Positions 1 to 8,024 of a stretch of DNA of 64,000 bases are shown here, piece by piece (within the stretch, counting starts at the first letter, position 1; every line of letters begins with the position of its first letter). This DNA is from G965279355 sp965279355 (GTDB taxonomy: Bacteria; Pseudomonadota; Alphaproteobacteria; CACIAM-22H2): assembly GCA_965279355.1 (NCBI GenBank), contig OZ257155.1, positions 3,782,001-3,846,000 of the forward strand, given 5' to 3'. A program made the position numbers and the translations under genes. The notes below the pieces were generated by a model. The model was not told the origin of the DNA and searched no databases. It was given only the letters and a program-made list of their open reading frames with translations.

Positions 1-488
1 GCCGGCCGCTGCCGGACGGCGAGGTCGGCACCTTTGCCATGACGCCGCTGTTCAGCAACACGGTGACGCCGTTCCTGCGCTGGAACTCGGGCGACCTCGT
101 CAGCCTGTGGCAGCAGAATGAGAAGCAGGACGGCCAGCCGTGGTCCCTGTTTCCGATCATGCGCCACGCGCGGCGCACTGTCGGCTTCTTCAAGGTGCGC
201 GGAATCAACATCAATCACCCCGAGCTCGAAGACCTGATGTTCTTCGATCCGGAGGTCACCGAATTCTGCGCCGAGGTCTATAACGACGGCGGCGGCCTCG
301 ATGTGCTGCATCTGCTGATCGAGGTGAAGCGCGGCTCGGAGGACGCCGCCGTCACGAAGAAGATGACGGAGAAAGTGCGCCAGACCTTCCAGGTGACGCC
401 GAAGATCACGGTGCAGCCGGCGGGCACCATCGCCCGAGCCTTCGAGGCGAATGTGAAGGCACCGCGGTTCGTCGATAAACGGGGTTAG
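1..488 (+). CDS. PaaK-like adenylate-forming CoA ligase, C-terminal part (truncated by window edge)
   Basis: The reading frame is open from base 3 and enters the window already coding, so the N-terminus lies upstream. The visible 160 or so residues match the C-terminal lid of phenylacetate-CoA ligase (PaaK) family enzymes: a hinge-like FLRWNSGD stretch, then GFFKVRGININHPELED, which corresponds to the conserved 'vrGvnv.P..iE' segment of PaaK, then an alpha/beta lid. PaaK-type ligases activate aryl or arylacetic acids to CoA thioesters. The next gene begins 11 bases after the stop, so the two may be co-transcribed. The substrate cannot be read from this fragment. The AMP-binding P-loop and most of the pocket are outside the window. 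Confidence 0.8.
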   Translation, partial: RPLPDGEVGTFAMTPLFSNTVTPFLRWNSGDLVSLWQQNEKQDGQPWSLFPIMRHARRTVGFFKVRGININHPELEDLMFFDPEVTEFCAEVYNDGGGLDVLHLLIEVKRGSEDAAVTKKMTEKVRQTFQVTPKITVQPAGTIARAFEANVKAPRFVDKRG

Positions 489-499
489 GCGGGTATGCC

Positions 500-1687
500 G
501 TGAAAAGAAGTACGGACCGGATCCTCACCACCCATACCGGAAGCCTTCCCCGGCCGCCGGATCTTGTCGATATCCTGAACGCGCGGGAACTCGGCCAACC
601 CTATGACAGGGACGCGTTCGAGCGCCGCGTGTCGCGCGCGATCGACGAGATCGTCGCAGAGCAGGTCAAGACCGGTCTCGACGTGGTGAACGACGGCGAG
701 CACAGCAAGGTCAACTGGATGGCCTATGCGCGGGCGCGCCTGTCGGGTCTGGCGGAGATCGACAGTCCGGTGCGGTTTCGCGGGCCAACGCGCGATTCCA
801 CGGCGTTCCCGGATGCCTATGAAGACATGAAGGTGATGCTCGCCGGCCGGTCCGGCGCGCTGGTTGCCAAGCGGCTGGCGCGTCCGAAGGCGCTGGTCTG
901 CGCCGGGCCGATTGCCTATGTCGGGCAGGACGAGTTGGCGACGGATATCCGGAACCTCAAGGCGGCGCTGTCCGGCAAGTCGATCGAGGAAGGGTTCATG
1001 ACGGCGATCTCGCCGTCCAATCTCGAGCTCTACTACGAAAACCGGCACTACAAAACGGACGAGGAGTATCTGGAGGCTCTGTCCGAGGCGATGCGCGTCG
1101 AATACAAGGCTATCGTCGATGCCGGCTTCGTGCTGCAGATCGACGATCCGCGCATGGCGACGCATTACAACCGGTCATTGACGGCGTCGGTCGAGGATTG
1201 CCGGCGCTTTATCGCGTTGCGGGTCGAGGCGCTGAATCATGCGCTGCGCGATATCCCCGAGGACCGCATCCGCTTCCACACCTGCTACAGCGTGAACATA
1301 GCGCCGCGCGTCTTCGATTTCGAGCTCAAGCACTTCATCGATCTCATGATGAAGGTGCGCGCCGGCGCCTACGTGATCGAGGCATCCAATCCCCGCCATG
1401 AGCATGAATGGGCGTTGTGGAAGGACGTGAAGCTGCCGGACCACAAGATCCTTGTGCCGGGCGTGGTGTCACACTGCATCCACCTGGTCGAGCATCCCGA
1501 GCTCGTCGCGCAGCGCCTGCTCCGGTTCTGCGAGGCGGTCGGGCGTGAGCGCGTGCTGGCCGGCACCGATTGCGGCTTCGGGACGTCAGGGGCGGGCGAC
1601 GAGGTGCATCCGACCGTGGCCTGGGCAAAGCTCAGGGCTCTGGTCGAGGGCGCCGCGATCGCCAGCAAACGCCTCTGGGGAAAATAG
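500..1687 (+). CDS. MetE C-terminal-like zinc methyltransferase (cobalamin-independent methionine synthase family)
   Basis: A 395-residue protein with the N-terminal 'TTHTGSLPRP' signature of the MetE C-terminal barrel family. The zinc ligands are readable: His260 and Cys262 in FHTCYS, Glu294 in YVIEASNPRHEHE, and Cys358 in GTDCGFGTS. This is about half the length of full MetE and lacks the N-terminal folate domain, as in archaeal core methionine synthases and in epoxyalkane:coenzyme M transferases. Such stand-alone proteins often act in thiol alkyl transfer on xenobiotics rather than in methionine synthesis, so a biosynthetic role should not be assumed. The start is GTG; the nearby ATG at 495 is followed at once by a stop. 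A paralogue lies at 2845-3987 and a binding-protein gene sits between them. Confidence 0.8.
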   Translation: MKRSTDRILTTHTGSLPRPPDLVDILNARELGQPYDRDAFERRVSRAIDEIVAEQVKTGLDVVNDGEHSKVNWMAYARARLSGLAEIDSPVRFRGPTRDSTAFPDAYEDMKVMLAGRSGALVAKRLARPKALVCAGPIAYVGQDELATDIRNLKAALSGKSIEEGFMTAISPSNLELYYENRHYKTDEEYLEALSEAMRVEYKAIVDAGFVLQIDDPRMATHYNRSLTASVEDCRRFIALRVEALNHALRDIPEDRIRFHTCYSVNIAPRVFDFELKHFIDLMMKVRAGAYVIEASNPRHEHEWALWKDVKLPDHKILVPGVVSHCIHLVEHPELVAQRLLRFCEAVGRERVLAGTDCGFGTSGAGDEVHPTVAWAKLRALVEGAAIASKRLWGK

Positions 1688-1711
1688 GGCCCGGCATCGC
1701 TGCCGGACCCT
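1681..1711 (-). terminator. Rho-independent terminator for the ABC binding-protein gene
   Basis: Read on the minus strand, a GC-rich hairpin (GGGTCCGGCA, loop GCGA, TGCCGGGCCC) is followed by TATTTT. It lies immediately 3' of the minus-strand binding-protein gene and overlaps the end of the convergent plus-strand gene, so it could act in both directions. The U-rich tract is present only on the minus strand. Confidence 0.65.
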
Positions 1712-1718
1712 ATCCAAA

Positions 1719-2684
1719 TCAGAATACGCGCGGCAGATCGGCCGGCAGGAAGCGCTCGTCGACCAGCGACTTCCAGTCGACCGGCTTGTCGGCATCGCCG
1801 ATCAGCATCAGCCCCTGGGACATTTTCTCAAGTCCGGCCTTGTCGAACTCGCCGCGCTGCCATTCGCCCGGCATGTTGAAGTATTTCGGGAAGAACTTGT
1901 TCACCTCGTCCGGCTTCTGCTCCCAGACTTCCGCGTACAGTGCCGCTGCTTCGGCGCGGTTCGCGTAGATGAAGTCGACGCCCCGGCGGCGCACTTCGAT
2001 CAGCTTGCGCAGCTTGTCCGGCTGTTTCTGCGTGAACTCGGTGGTCGCCACGCCGACCAGCCAGCTCACCTGTGGAATGAGATCGGCAAACGAGAAGATC
2101 ACCTGATACTTCTCGGGCTGCAGGGTCAGGATCGGATCGATCAGCGGTGCCGCATCGATGCCGTTGGCGCCAAGCGCGGTCAGGCCGGGGCCGAAGCCGC
2201 CGGTCGAGATCAGCTCGACCTTGCCGCCGACGCCGGCGGTTTCAAGCGCCATGCGCAGCAGCATCTCGCTGGTCGATTTCGGGCCGGTGAAGCCGGCCTT
2301 CTTGCCGGCGAGATCCGCGACTTTACGGATCGGCTTACCCGGCATCGTCACCAGCGCGATTTCGCCGATGTGGTTGCTCGCCGTGTTGACGATCTTGAGG
2401 TCGATGCCGGATTTGATGGCGGCGATCGCCGCCGAGGTCGCAACCTCGGCATAGGGAATCTCAGTTGCCAGCATGTTGCGCAGCGAGGTGCCGCCGCCGG
2501 CGCCGGCCACGATCTCGTCGACGTTGAGGCCGGCGTCCTTGAAGTAGCCCTTCTTCATCGCCACAACCCAGGGAAGCGATCCCGTGATGCGGCCGTATTG
2601 GCTGACGGCGAGCTTCTCGGCGCTGGCGGCCTGGGGCCAGTGCATGGCGACAAGCAGCAATGCCAGGATTGTGGCGCGTTTCAT
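1719..2684 (-). CDS. ABC transporter substrate-binding protein, NMT1/SsuA-like
   Basis: A 321-residue periplasmic binding protein. The start at 2684 is chosen because it follows a good Shine-Dalgarno sequence (GGAGGACATC) and opens a classic signal peptide (MKRATILALLLVAMHWPQAASA, cleavage before EKL); the longer open frame upstream has no such features. Mature motifs include SLPWVVAMKKGYFKDAGLNV and GGGTSLRNMLATEIPYAEV, typical of the NMT1/SsuA/TauA fold that binds small organic anions, sulfonates or pyrimidine-like molecules. No ABC permease or ATPase is adjacent, so it is an orphan receptor. It lies between two MetE-like methyltransferases on the opposite strand, which suggests that it delivers their substrate or a related thiol or sulfur compound. 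That link is inference. Confidence 0.85.
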   Translation of the reverse strand: MKRATILALLLVAMHWPQAASAEKLAVSQYGRITGSLPWVVAMKKGYFKDAGLNVDEIVAGAGGGTSLRNMLATEIPYAEVATSAAIAAIKSGIDLKIVNTASNHIGEIALVTMPGKPIRKVADLAGKKAGFTGPKSTSEMLLRMALETAGVGGKVELISTGGFGPGLTALGANGIDAAPLIDPILTLQPEKYQVIFSFADLIPQVSWLVGVATTEFTQKQPDKLRKLIEVRRRGVDFIYANRAEAAALYAEVWEQKPDEVNKFFPKYFNMPGEWQRGEFDKAGLEKMSQGLMLIGDADKPVDWKSLVDERFLPADLPRVF

Positions 2685-2844
2685 GATGTCCTCCCTGTAT
2701 TCTCCAGATTGATTATCGGGGGTCTGGATGATGAGGAACCATACACAATCGCATGCAGCGCGTCGAACGTCCCATTCGTCCCATCGCAGGGGCCGTGGGC
2801 CAAGATGCGTTACGCATCGCCGCGCATAGGTTAAGGTCTGACCG

Positions 2845-3987
2845 ATGAAATCGAGCGCAAACAAGGTCCTGACGACCCATGTCGGCAGCCTGCCAAGGCC
2901 GGCGGCGGCGCTGGACTTCCTGATCCGCAAGGAGCGGGGCGAGGACTACGATCCGGCCGCGTTCGATGCCGCGATCAGGGCGGCGGTGCTGGAGGTCGTG
3001 CGGCAGCAGGCGGCGCTGGGCATCGACGTCGTGAGCGACGGCGAGGTCAGCAAGATCGGCTACGCGACCTATATCAAGGACCGTTTCTCTGGCTTCGGCG
3101 GCGAGTACACGCCCAAGCCGCATCTGGATGTCCGCGACTATCCGGATTTTCGCCGCCGCATGGCCGCCTTCATGGGGCCGCAGAACTTCAAGCGGCTCGT
3201 CTGCACCGGCCCCGTGGCGCTGACCGATTCTGCCGCGATCCGCACCGACATCGAAAACTTCAAAGCCGCGCTGTCTGCCGTGAAGGTCACGGAAGGATTT
3301 CTGAACGCGGCATCGCCCGGGGTGATTGCGACCTTTCTGCCGAACCAGTTTTATCCGACTTACGAGAAATACATCGAGGCGTTGTCGGTCGCGGTGCGGC
3401 CGGAATACGAGGCGGTCGCCAAGGCGGGCCTGTTGCTGCAGATCGACTGCCCCGATCTGGCGATGGCGCGCCACACCACGTTCCAGGAAATGACGCAGGC
3501 TGAATTTCTGGCGCGCGCGGAACTGCACGTTGACGCGCTCAACCAGGCGCTGGTGAACGTGCCGCACGAGTCGGTGCGGGTGCATGTGTGCTGGGGGAAT
3601 TACGAAGGGCCGCACGATTGGGATATTCCGGTGCAGGCCGTCCTGCCGGTCCTGCAAAAGATCAAAGCGAAGGCGATCCTGTTCGAAGGCGCCAATCCGC
3701 GGCATGAGCATGAATGGAAGGTCTGGCGCGATGCCGGTCTCAAGGACCTGATTCTTATTCCCGGCGTGCTGGATACGTCGTCCAACTATGTCGAGCATCC
3801 GGAGCTGGTCGCGGATCGCATCACCCGTCTGGCCGAGGCGGTTGGGCGCGAGAAGGTGATCGCGGGAACCGATTGCGGCTTTGGCACATCGGCCGGCTAC
3901 GGCAAGGTCGACGCGCAGATCGCGATGAAGAAACTGAAATCGCTGGTCGAGGGCGCGGCGATGGCGTCGCGGCAGCTTTACGGCTGA
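2845..3987 (+). CDS. MetE C-terminal-like zinc methyltransferase, second paralogue
   Basis: A 380-residue paralogue of the protein at 500-1687, with the same TTHVGSLPRP start and the complete zinc site: His247 and Cys249 in VHVCWGNYEG, Glu281 in ILFEGANPRHEHE, and Cys344 in GTDCGFGTS. It lacks the MetE N-terminal half. Members of this group transfer methyl or alkyl groups to a zinc-bound thiolate, and the physiological partner here is unknown. The ATG start has only weak Shine-Dalgarno support. Its stop overlaps by 10 bases the stop of the convergent spermidine-synthase-like gene, leaving no room for a separate terminator. Confidence 0.8.
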   Translation: MKSSANKVLTTHVGSLPRPAAALDFLIRKERGEDYDPAAFDAAIRAAVLEVVRQQAALGIDVVSDGEVSKIGYATYIKDRFSGFGGEYTPKPHLDVRDYPDFRRRMAAFMGPQNFKRLVCTGPVALTDSAAIRTDIENFKAALSAVKVTEGFLNAASPGVIATFLPNQFYPTYEKYIEALSVAVRPEYEAVAKAGLLLQIDCPDLAMARHTTFQEMTQAEFLARAELHVDALNQALVNVPHESVRVHVCWGNYEGPHDWDIPVQAVLPVLQKIKAKAILFEGANPRHEHEWKVWRDAGLKDLILIPGVLDTSSNYVEHPELVADRITRLAEAVGREKVIAGTDCGFGTSAGYGKVDAQIAMKKLKSLVEGAAMASRQLYG

Positions 3988-4676
3988 GCCGGGCGGCGGG
4001 CGCCGCCGCCTGATGCCGCCAGCCAGATCACATGCCGTGGGCCTTTTTTGCCGTGCGCGTGTACTTTGAACTCCTCGACGGCGAAGCCGAGCTTGCGAAG
4101 CTTGGGCGGAAAACTTTCATCCGGTCCCGCCGACCAGATGGCGAGGATGCCGCCGGGACGCAGCGCCGCGCGCGCGCTTGCCAGCCCGTTCAGGTCGTAC
4201 AGGAGATCGTTGGAGCCCTTGGTCAGTCCCTCGGGCCCGTTGTCGACATCGAGCAGGATCGCGTCATAGCTCGCGGCGTTCATGCGGATCAGCTTGTAGA
4301 CATCGGCTTCCTGAATACTCACGCGCTTATCCGTCAGGCTGGTCCCGAAGATCCCCGCCATCGGCCCGCGCGCCCACGCAACCACTGCCGGTACCAGTTC
4401 TGCGACCACCACGCGCGCATCGGCCGGAAGAGCGGCGAGGGCAGCGCGCAACGTGAAGCCCATGCCCAGACCGCCGATCAGGACGTGCGGACGCTTGCGG
4501 TCGTGGATTTTTTCACAGGACAGCGTTGCCAGCGCTTCTTCGGAACCGCCGCGACGGCTGTTCATCAGCTCGGTATGGCCCAGCATGATCGCGAACTCAG
4601 CCCCGCGCTGCATGAGACGAAGTTCGCCGCCACCGCCCGGAATGGATGTCTTATCGAGATGGAGCCAGGGAATCAT
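3978..4676 (-). CDS. Spermidine-synthase-like class I methyltransferase-fold protein
   Basis: A 232-residue protein with a Rossmann core like that of polyamine aminopropyltransferases: VLIGGLGMGFTLR (nucleotide-binding glycine loop, near residue 72), VVVAELVPAVVAWA (strand-2 acidic residue), YDAILLDVDNGPEGL, and RAALRPGGILAIWSAG. Many such genes annotated as spermidine synthase lack the putrescine site and have unknown roles. Translation starts at 4676 by an ATGA overlap with the stop of the upstream LysR gene, so the two are translationally coupled. This makes it a probable partner or target of that regulator. Longer upstream frames are shadows of lysR. Confidence 0.75.
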   Translation of the reverse strand: MIPWLHLDKTSIPGGGGELRLMQRGAEFAIMLGHTELMNSRRGGSEEALATLSCEKIHDRKRPHVLIGGLGMGFTLRAALAALPADARVVVAELVPAVVAWARGPMAGIFGTSLTDKRVSIQEADVYKLIRMNAASYDAILLDVDNGPEGLTKGSNDLLYDLNGLASARAALRPGGILAIWSAGPDESFPPKLRKLGFAVEEFKVHAHGKKGPRHVIWLAASGGGARRPAQP

Positions 4677-5584
4677 AGGCGCTGGTTTGCTCGCGGGCGG
4701 GGGATGTTGCGGCGGATGAGATCGACGAAGAACTCGGCGGCCGGGGTGAGCGGCAGGCCGGCCCGCCGAATCACGACAATCGGCGGCGCCGGCAATGGTT
4801 CCCGCACCGGGATGGTCGCCAGCGTCTGGCCGATCAGCGGAAAATCGGTCCACTGAATCGGTGCCATGGCAAGAAGGTCGGTGCTGGCCAGCGATACCAT
4901 GAGCGTTAGTGCCGACTGGCTGCGCAGGGCAAGGCGCGGCGGCGGCAGATTGTATTTGGCAAAGAGATCGCTGAACTCGTCCTCGGCGCGCTGGGTGATC
5001 GATGTCGTGGCCCATTCCGCGTCGACCAGGTCCTTCAGCGACTTGGCCTTAGCCAGCGGGTGGCCTTTCCGGCCCAGCACCGTGCGGGTGTTCTCGAACA
5101 GGACCTCCTGCGTCAGCTCGGCCGGCAGCGGATATTCGGGCGGCGGACCGATATAGACATCGAGGCTGCCGTCCTTGAGTCCGCTTTCCAGCGTCGGGTA
5201 GAGCCCTTCCAGCAGATGCAGGCGGATGTCGCGATAGCGGGCATAGAACGGCTTCAGGGCGCCGCCGAGCATGGAGATATGCGGCACGATGGAGAGACCG
5301 GCGGCGACGCTGCCGCTGGACCCGCCCTGATGCTGCTGCACCTCTTCCTGCGCACGCCGGATTTCGGCAAGGATGGCCTGGGCGCGGGGCAGGAACACAT
5401 GGCCCATCGGCGTCAGGGTCATGCCGCGCGCCTTGCGCTCGAACAGAGGCGTGCCGAGCTCCTGCTCAAGGTCGCGGATGCTGCGGGTCAGCACTGGCTG
5501 GGCCAGGTTCAGGTGCCGCGAGGCCGCGCGCAAGCTGCCGCGCTCGGCGACCGCTACCAGATTGCGCAGCTGGTTGAACTTCAT
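4673..5584 (-). CDS. LysR-family transcriptional regulator
   Basis: A 303-residue LysR-type regulator. The N-terminal winged helix-turn-helix is clear (MKFNQLRNLVAVAERGSLRAA, then LNLAQPVLTRSIRDLEQELG and PLFERKARGMTLTPMG), followed by a periplasmic-binding-protein-like effector domain. It is divergent from the ligAB-like genes that start at 5701, the usual LysR arrangement, so it likely controls that extradiol dioxygenase in response to an aromatic acid or ring-cleavage product. The 116-base gap carries an interrupted palindrome suited to LysR binding. It is co-expressed with the downstream spermidine-synthase-like gene through an ATGA overlap. Confidence 0.92.
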   Translation of the reverse strand: MKFNQLRNLVAVAERGSLRAASRHLNLAQPVLTRSIRDLEQELGTPLFERKARGMTLTPMGHVFLPRAQAILAEIRRAQEEVQQHQGGSSGSVAAGLSIVPHISMLGGALKPFYARYRDIRLHLLEGLYPTLESGLKDGSLDVYIGPPPEYPLPAELTQEVLFENTRTVLGRKGHPLAKAKSLKDLVDAEWATTSITQRAEDEFSDLFAKYNLPPPRLALRSQSALTLMVSLASTDLLAMAPIQWTDFPLIGQTLATIPVREPLPAPPIVVIRRAGLPLTPAAEFFVDLIRRNIPRPRANQRL

Positions 5585-5700
5585 GCCGCGATGATATCAA
5601 ATAAGTATCGCATCGCAAACATTGCCATCTTTTCAATATTCCCGAATTCGCCTATCCATTGCGTGAAGCACCCAATCAAGGACGAGGGAACGCAGGCCGC
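5585..5700. promoter_or_regulatory. Divergent lysR / ligA-like control region with candidate LysR box
   Basis: This is the 116-base gap between two divergent starts. At 5593-5609 GATA and TATC arms flank nine bases (GATATCAAATAAGTATC), a T-N11-A style partial dyad of the sort LysR proteins bind, 8-24 bases upstream of the lysR start codon. The remainder is AT-richer than its surroundings. No convincing -35/-10 pair is assigned. Confidence 0.45.
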
Positions 5701-5970
5701 ATGACCGACTACTGGACGAGCAAGCTGTTCTACGACCTTCTCAAGCCGGCGGTTGCCGCAGAGTGGAAGGCGAACCAGCTTGCGGTCATCGATCGTTATC
5801 CGCTCAGCCCCGCCATGCGAAAAGCGGTGATCGACGACGACATCGCCGTCATTTCGGCGAACGTGAACGCCTATCTGCTACGCTTCTACTATGGCGTCCG
5901 CGGCGTGAAGGACGAAGAGTTCATCCGCCGGCTTCGCGAACTTCCCGAAAGGACCCCCACCCATGGCTGA
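5701..5970 (+). CDS. Extradiol dioxygenase alpha subunit, LigA-like (protocatechuate 4,5-dioxygenase family)
   Basis: An 89-residue helical protein of the LigA (aromatic ring-opening dioxygenase small subunit) family. Typical features are LFYDLLKPAVAAEWKANQ, RYPLSPAMRKAVIDDD and VNAYLLRFYYGVRG. The ATG at 5701 gives a normal LigA N-terminus; an upstream in-frame ATG at 5659 adds an unconvincing leader. It overlaps the following ligB-like gene by 8 bases, which fits equimolar subunits. In LigAB the small subunit caps the active-site cleft of the catalytic subunit. At 89 residues it is shorter than the roughly 140-residue Sphingomonas LigA. Confidence 0.85.
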   Translation: MTDYWTSKLFYDLLKPAVAAEWKANQLAVIDRYPLSPAMRKAVIDDDIAVISANVNAYLLRFYYGVRGVKDEEFIRRLRELPERTPTHG

Positions 5971-6796
5971 ACTCGTTGGCGCCTTCGCGGCCAGCCACGG
6001 CCCGCTCATCGCGCGCGAATGGGAAACCCTGCCTGCGAAACTCAAAGAGCATTTCCGGACGTCGTTCGATGAAATGGGCCGCCGTCTGCGCGCCGTGCGG
6101 CCGGACGTGCTGATCGTCGTCGCGCCCGATCACTGGACGAATTTCTTCATCAATAACTATCCCGCCTTTTGCATCGGCATCGGTCCGGAAAACGATGGGC
6201 CACCCGAACCGTTCATGAAGGCCGTGTTTCCGCACCGGACGCTGCGCAGCGATGCCGGTCTCGCCAATCATCTGATGAAGACGGCGCTGGCGTCGGATTT
6301 CGATCCGACCTTCTCGCACCGGCTGACCCTGGATCACGGATTCTGCCTGCCGATCTGGCGCATGGGCCTCGACCCGCTGCCGGCAATCCTGCCGATCGTG
6401 GTCAACAGCATCGACGATCCGATGCCGACCATCCGCCGCTGCATGGCATTCGGCCGCATGCTCGCCGATGCCATACGCTCCTATCCCGGCGATCTGCGCG
6501 TCGCGATCCTGGGGACCGGCGGCCTCAGCCATTCGATCGGCGAACCCACAATGGGGGCCATCGAAGAGCCGTTCGACCGGATGTGCATCGACATGTTCAG
6601 CCGCGCATCCGACAGCGAGCTCGAAAAGACGATGGAAACGTGGCTGCTCACGGCCGGCAACGGCGGACATGAAGTGCGAAACTGGGTAGTCGCGCACGCG
6701 GCGGCCGGAAGTCGCGGCTTCGATCTCGTCGATTACTACCCGGTTCCCGAAGTGTATGTCGGATGTGGGTTCGCCGAATGGCATATCGCGGCCTAA
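5963..6796 (+). CDS. Class III extradiol ring-cleavage dioxygenase, LigB-like catalytic subunit
   Basis: A 277-residue LigB-superfamily enzyme that cleaves a catecholic ring with O2 at non-haem Fe(II). The metal and catalytic residues can be aligned with those of Sphingomonas LigB: His12 (AASHGP), His57 (APDHWTN) and Glu237 (NGGHEVRNW) as iron ligands; His190 (GGLSHSIG) as catalytic base; His125 (LDHGFCLP) in the substrate pocket. All are present, so it should be active. It overlaps the ligA-like gene and is followed after 10 bases by a flavin monooxygenase gene that could supply the ortho-diol substrate. Protocatechuate or gallate-like substrates are plausible but unproven. Confidence 0.9.
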   Translation: MAELVGAFAASHGPLIAREWETLPAKLKEHFRTSFDEMGRRLRAVRPDVLIVVAPDHWTNFFINNYPAFCIGIGPENDGPPEPFMKAVFPHRTLRSDAGLANHLMKTALASDFDPTFSHRLTLDHGFCLPIWRMGLDPLPAILPIVVNSIDDPMPTIRRCMAFGRMLADAIRSYPGDLRVAILGTGGLSHSIGEPTMGAIEEPFDRMCIDMFSRASDSELEKTMETWLLTAGNGGHEVRNWVVAHAAAGSRGFDLVDYYPVPEVYVGCGFAEWHIAA

Positions 6797-6806
6797 GGGG
6801 AAGAGT

Positions 6807-7979
6807 ATGAACCAGGTTCTCAAGATGCAGAAGACTGCTCCGGGTCGTGACGAACTGATAGCGCGCGCCAAAACGATTGCCGTCCTGATGCATGAGCGCG
6901 CGGAGAAGTGCGAAGAGCTTCGCCACGTTCCCGATGAGACAATTGCCGACCTGATCGAATCCGGCTTCCTGCGCATCGGCCAGCCGGCGCGGTTCGGTGG
7001 CAGCGAACTTGGCTGGGACGCGCTATGCGAAGCCTCGCTGGAAATCTCACGCGGCGACGGCTCGCAGGCCTGGGTCGCCAATATCTATGCCGAGCACGCG
7101 TATATCACCGCTTTGTTTCCCGATCAGGCGCAGCATGAAGTCTGGGATGAGAATCCCGATGCGCTTATCTCTGCGTCGATCCTGCCGCCGGGCAACAAGA
7201 TCGAGCGGAAGGCCGACGGTTATCGACTGACCGGTCGTTGGACGTTCACCAGCGGTATCCATCACGCAAACTGGATTCTGTTGTCTGATATGAGCGTGGA
7301 CGCTGAAGGTAAGCCGGAACAGCGCTACTTTCTGGTTCCGCAGCCCGATGTCCGCATTCATGACGACTGGGACACGATCGGCATGGTCGGGACGGCCAGT
7401 CGATCGCTGATTCTCGACGATTATTTTGTCCCGATGCATCGCACTCTATCGGGACGTGATGTGGTGGCCGGCACGACGCCGGGCGCTCAGGTCAATCGTG
7501 CCTCGTTCTATCGCAGCCCGGTCATGGGTTTTGCGCAACTCGCCTTGGCAACCGTGCCGGTCGGCCTTGCCACGGGGATGGTGGAAGAATTCAAGTCACA
7601 TATTAAAACCCGCGCGGCCGGCAGTGCGTTCGGTGCAGTCGGCAATGAACTGCTGCAGGAAAAGATGAGCAAGGCGGCGGCGGAAACGCGCGCGGCAGCC
7701 CTGCTGCTCAAGGACACCAGCCGCCTCAACATGGAGAAGCTTGCTGCAGGGGGCTCTCTTGGTGAGGCGGATGCGGCCTTGTCCATGCGTGATGCTGCCT
7801 TTGCAGTTGATCTCGCCAAGAGCGCTGCGTCGCGCCTGTTCGAGGCAATGGGTGGCCGCGGAATCTATCGTACGTCGCCGTTCCAGCGCATGTTCCGCGA
7901 CGTGTATTCCGGTGCATCGCATGGCGCGCTGAACTGGGAACGCAACGCGCTTCGCTATGCAAAGAGCGTACTGACCTGA
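6807..7979 (+). CDS. Flavin-dependent monooxygenase oxygenase component (HpaB/HsaA type, acyl-CoA dehydrogenase fold)
   Basis: A 390-residue protein of the acyl-CoA dehydrogenase superfamily, but with features of two-component flavin monooxygenases such as HsaA and Acinetobacter HPAH C2: GFLRIGQPARFGGSELGWDAL near the N-terminus, GDGSQAWVANIYAEHAY, GRWTFTSGIHHANWILL and a C-terminal MGGRGIYRTSPFQRMFRD. These enzymes use reduced flavin and O2 to ortho-hydroxylate phenols, making the catechol that a LigAB-type enzyme cleaves, which fits the gene order. The start at 6807 follows AAGGGGAAG. No flavin reductase gene is present in the window, so the reductant must come from elsewhere. Confidence 0.82.
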   Translation: MNQVLKMQKTAPGRDELIARAKTIAVLMHERAEKCEELRHVPDETIADLIESGFLRIGQPARFGGSELGWDALCEASLEISRGDGSQAWVANIYAEHAYITALFPDQAQHEVWDENPDALISASILPPGNKIERKADGYRLTGRWTFTSGIHHANWILLSDMSVDAEGKPEQRYFLVPQPDVRIHDDWDTIGMVGTASRSLILDDYFVPMHRTLSGRDVVAGTTPGAQVNRASFYRSPVMGFAQLALATVPVGLATGMVEEFKSHIKTRAAGSAFGAVGNELLQEKMSKAAAETRAAALLLKDTSRLNMEKLAAGGSLGEADAALSMRDAAFAVDLAKSAASRLFEAMGGRGIYRTSPFQRMFRDVYSGASHGALNWERNALRYAKSVLT

Positions 7980-8024
7980 CGGTCGATCCCACGTCGGTTG
8001 CAAACGCGGGAGTGATCTGGTGGA

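Noticed and set aside
1452..2834. 460-codon plus-strand open frame
   Set aside because: It covers the end of the methyltransferase gene in another phase and then the antisense of the ABC receptor gene. It shows no family motif.
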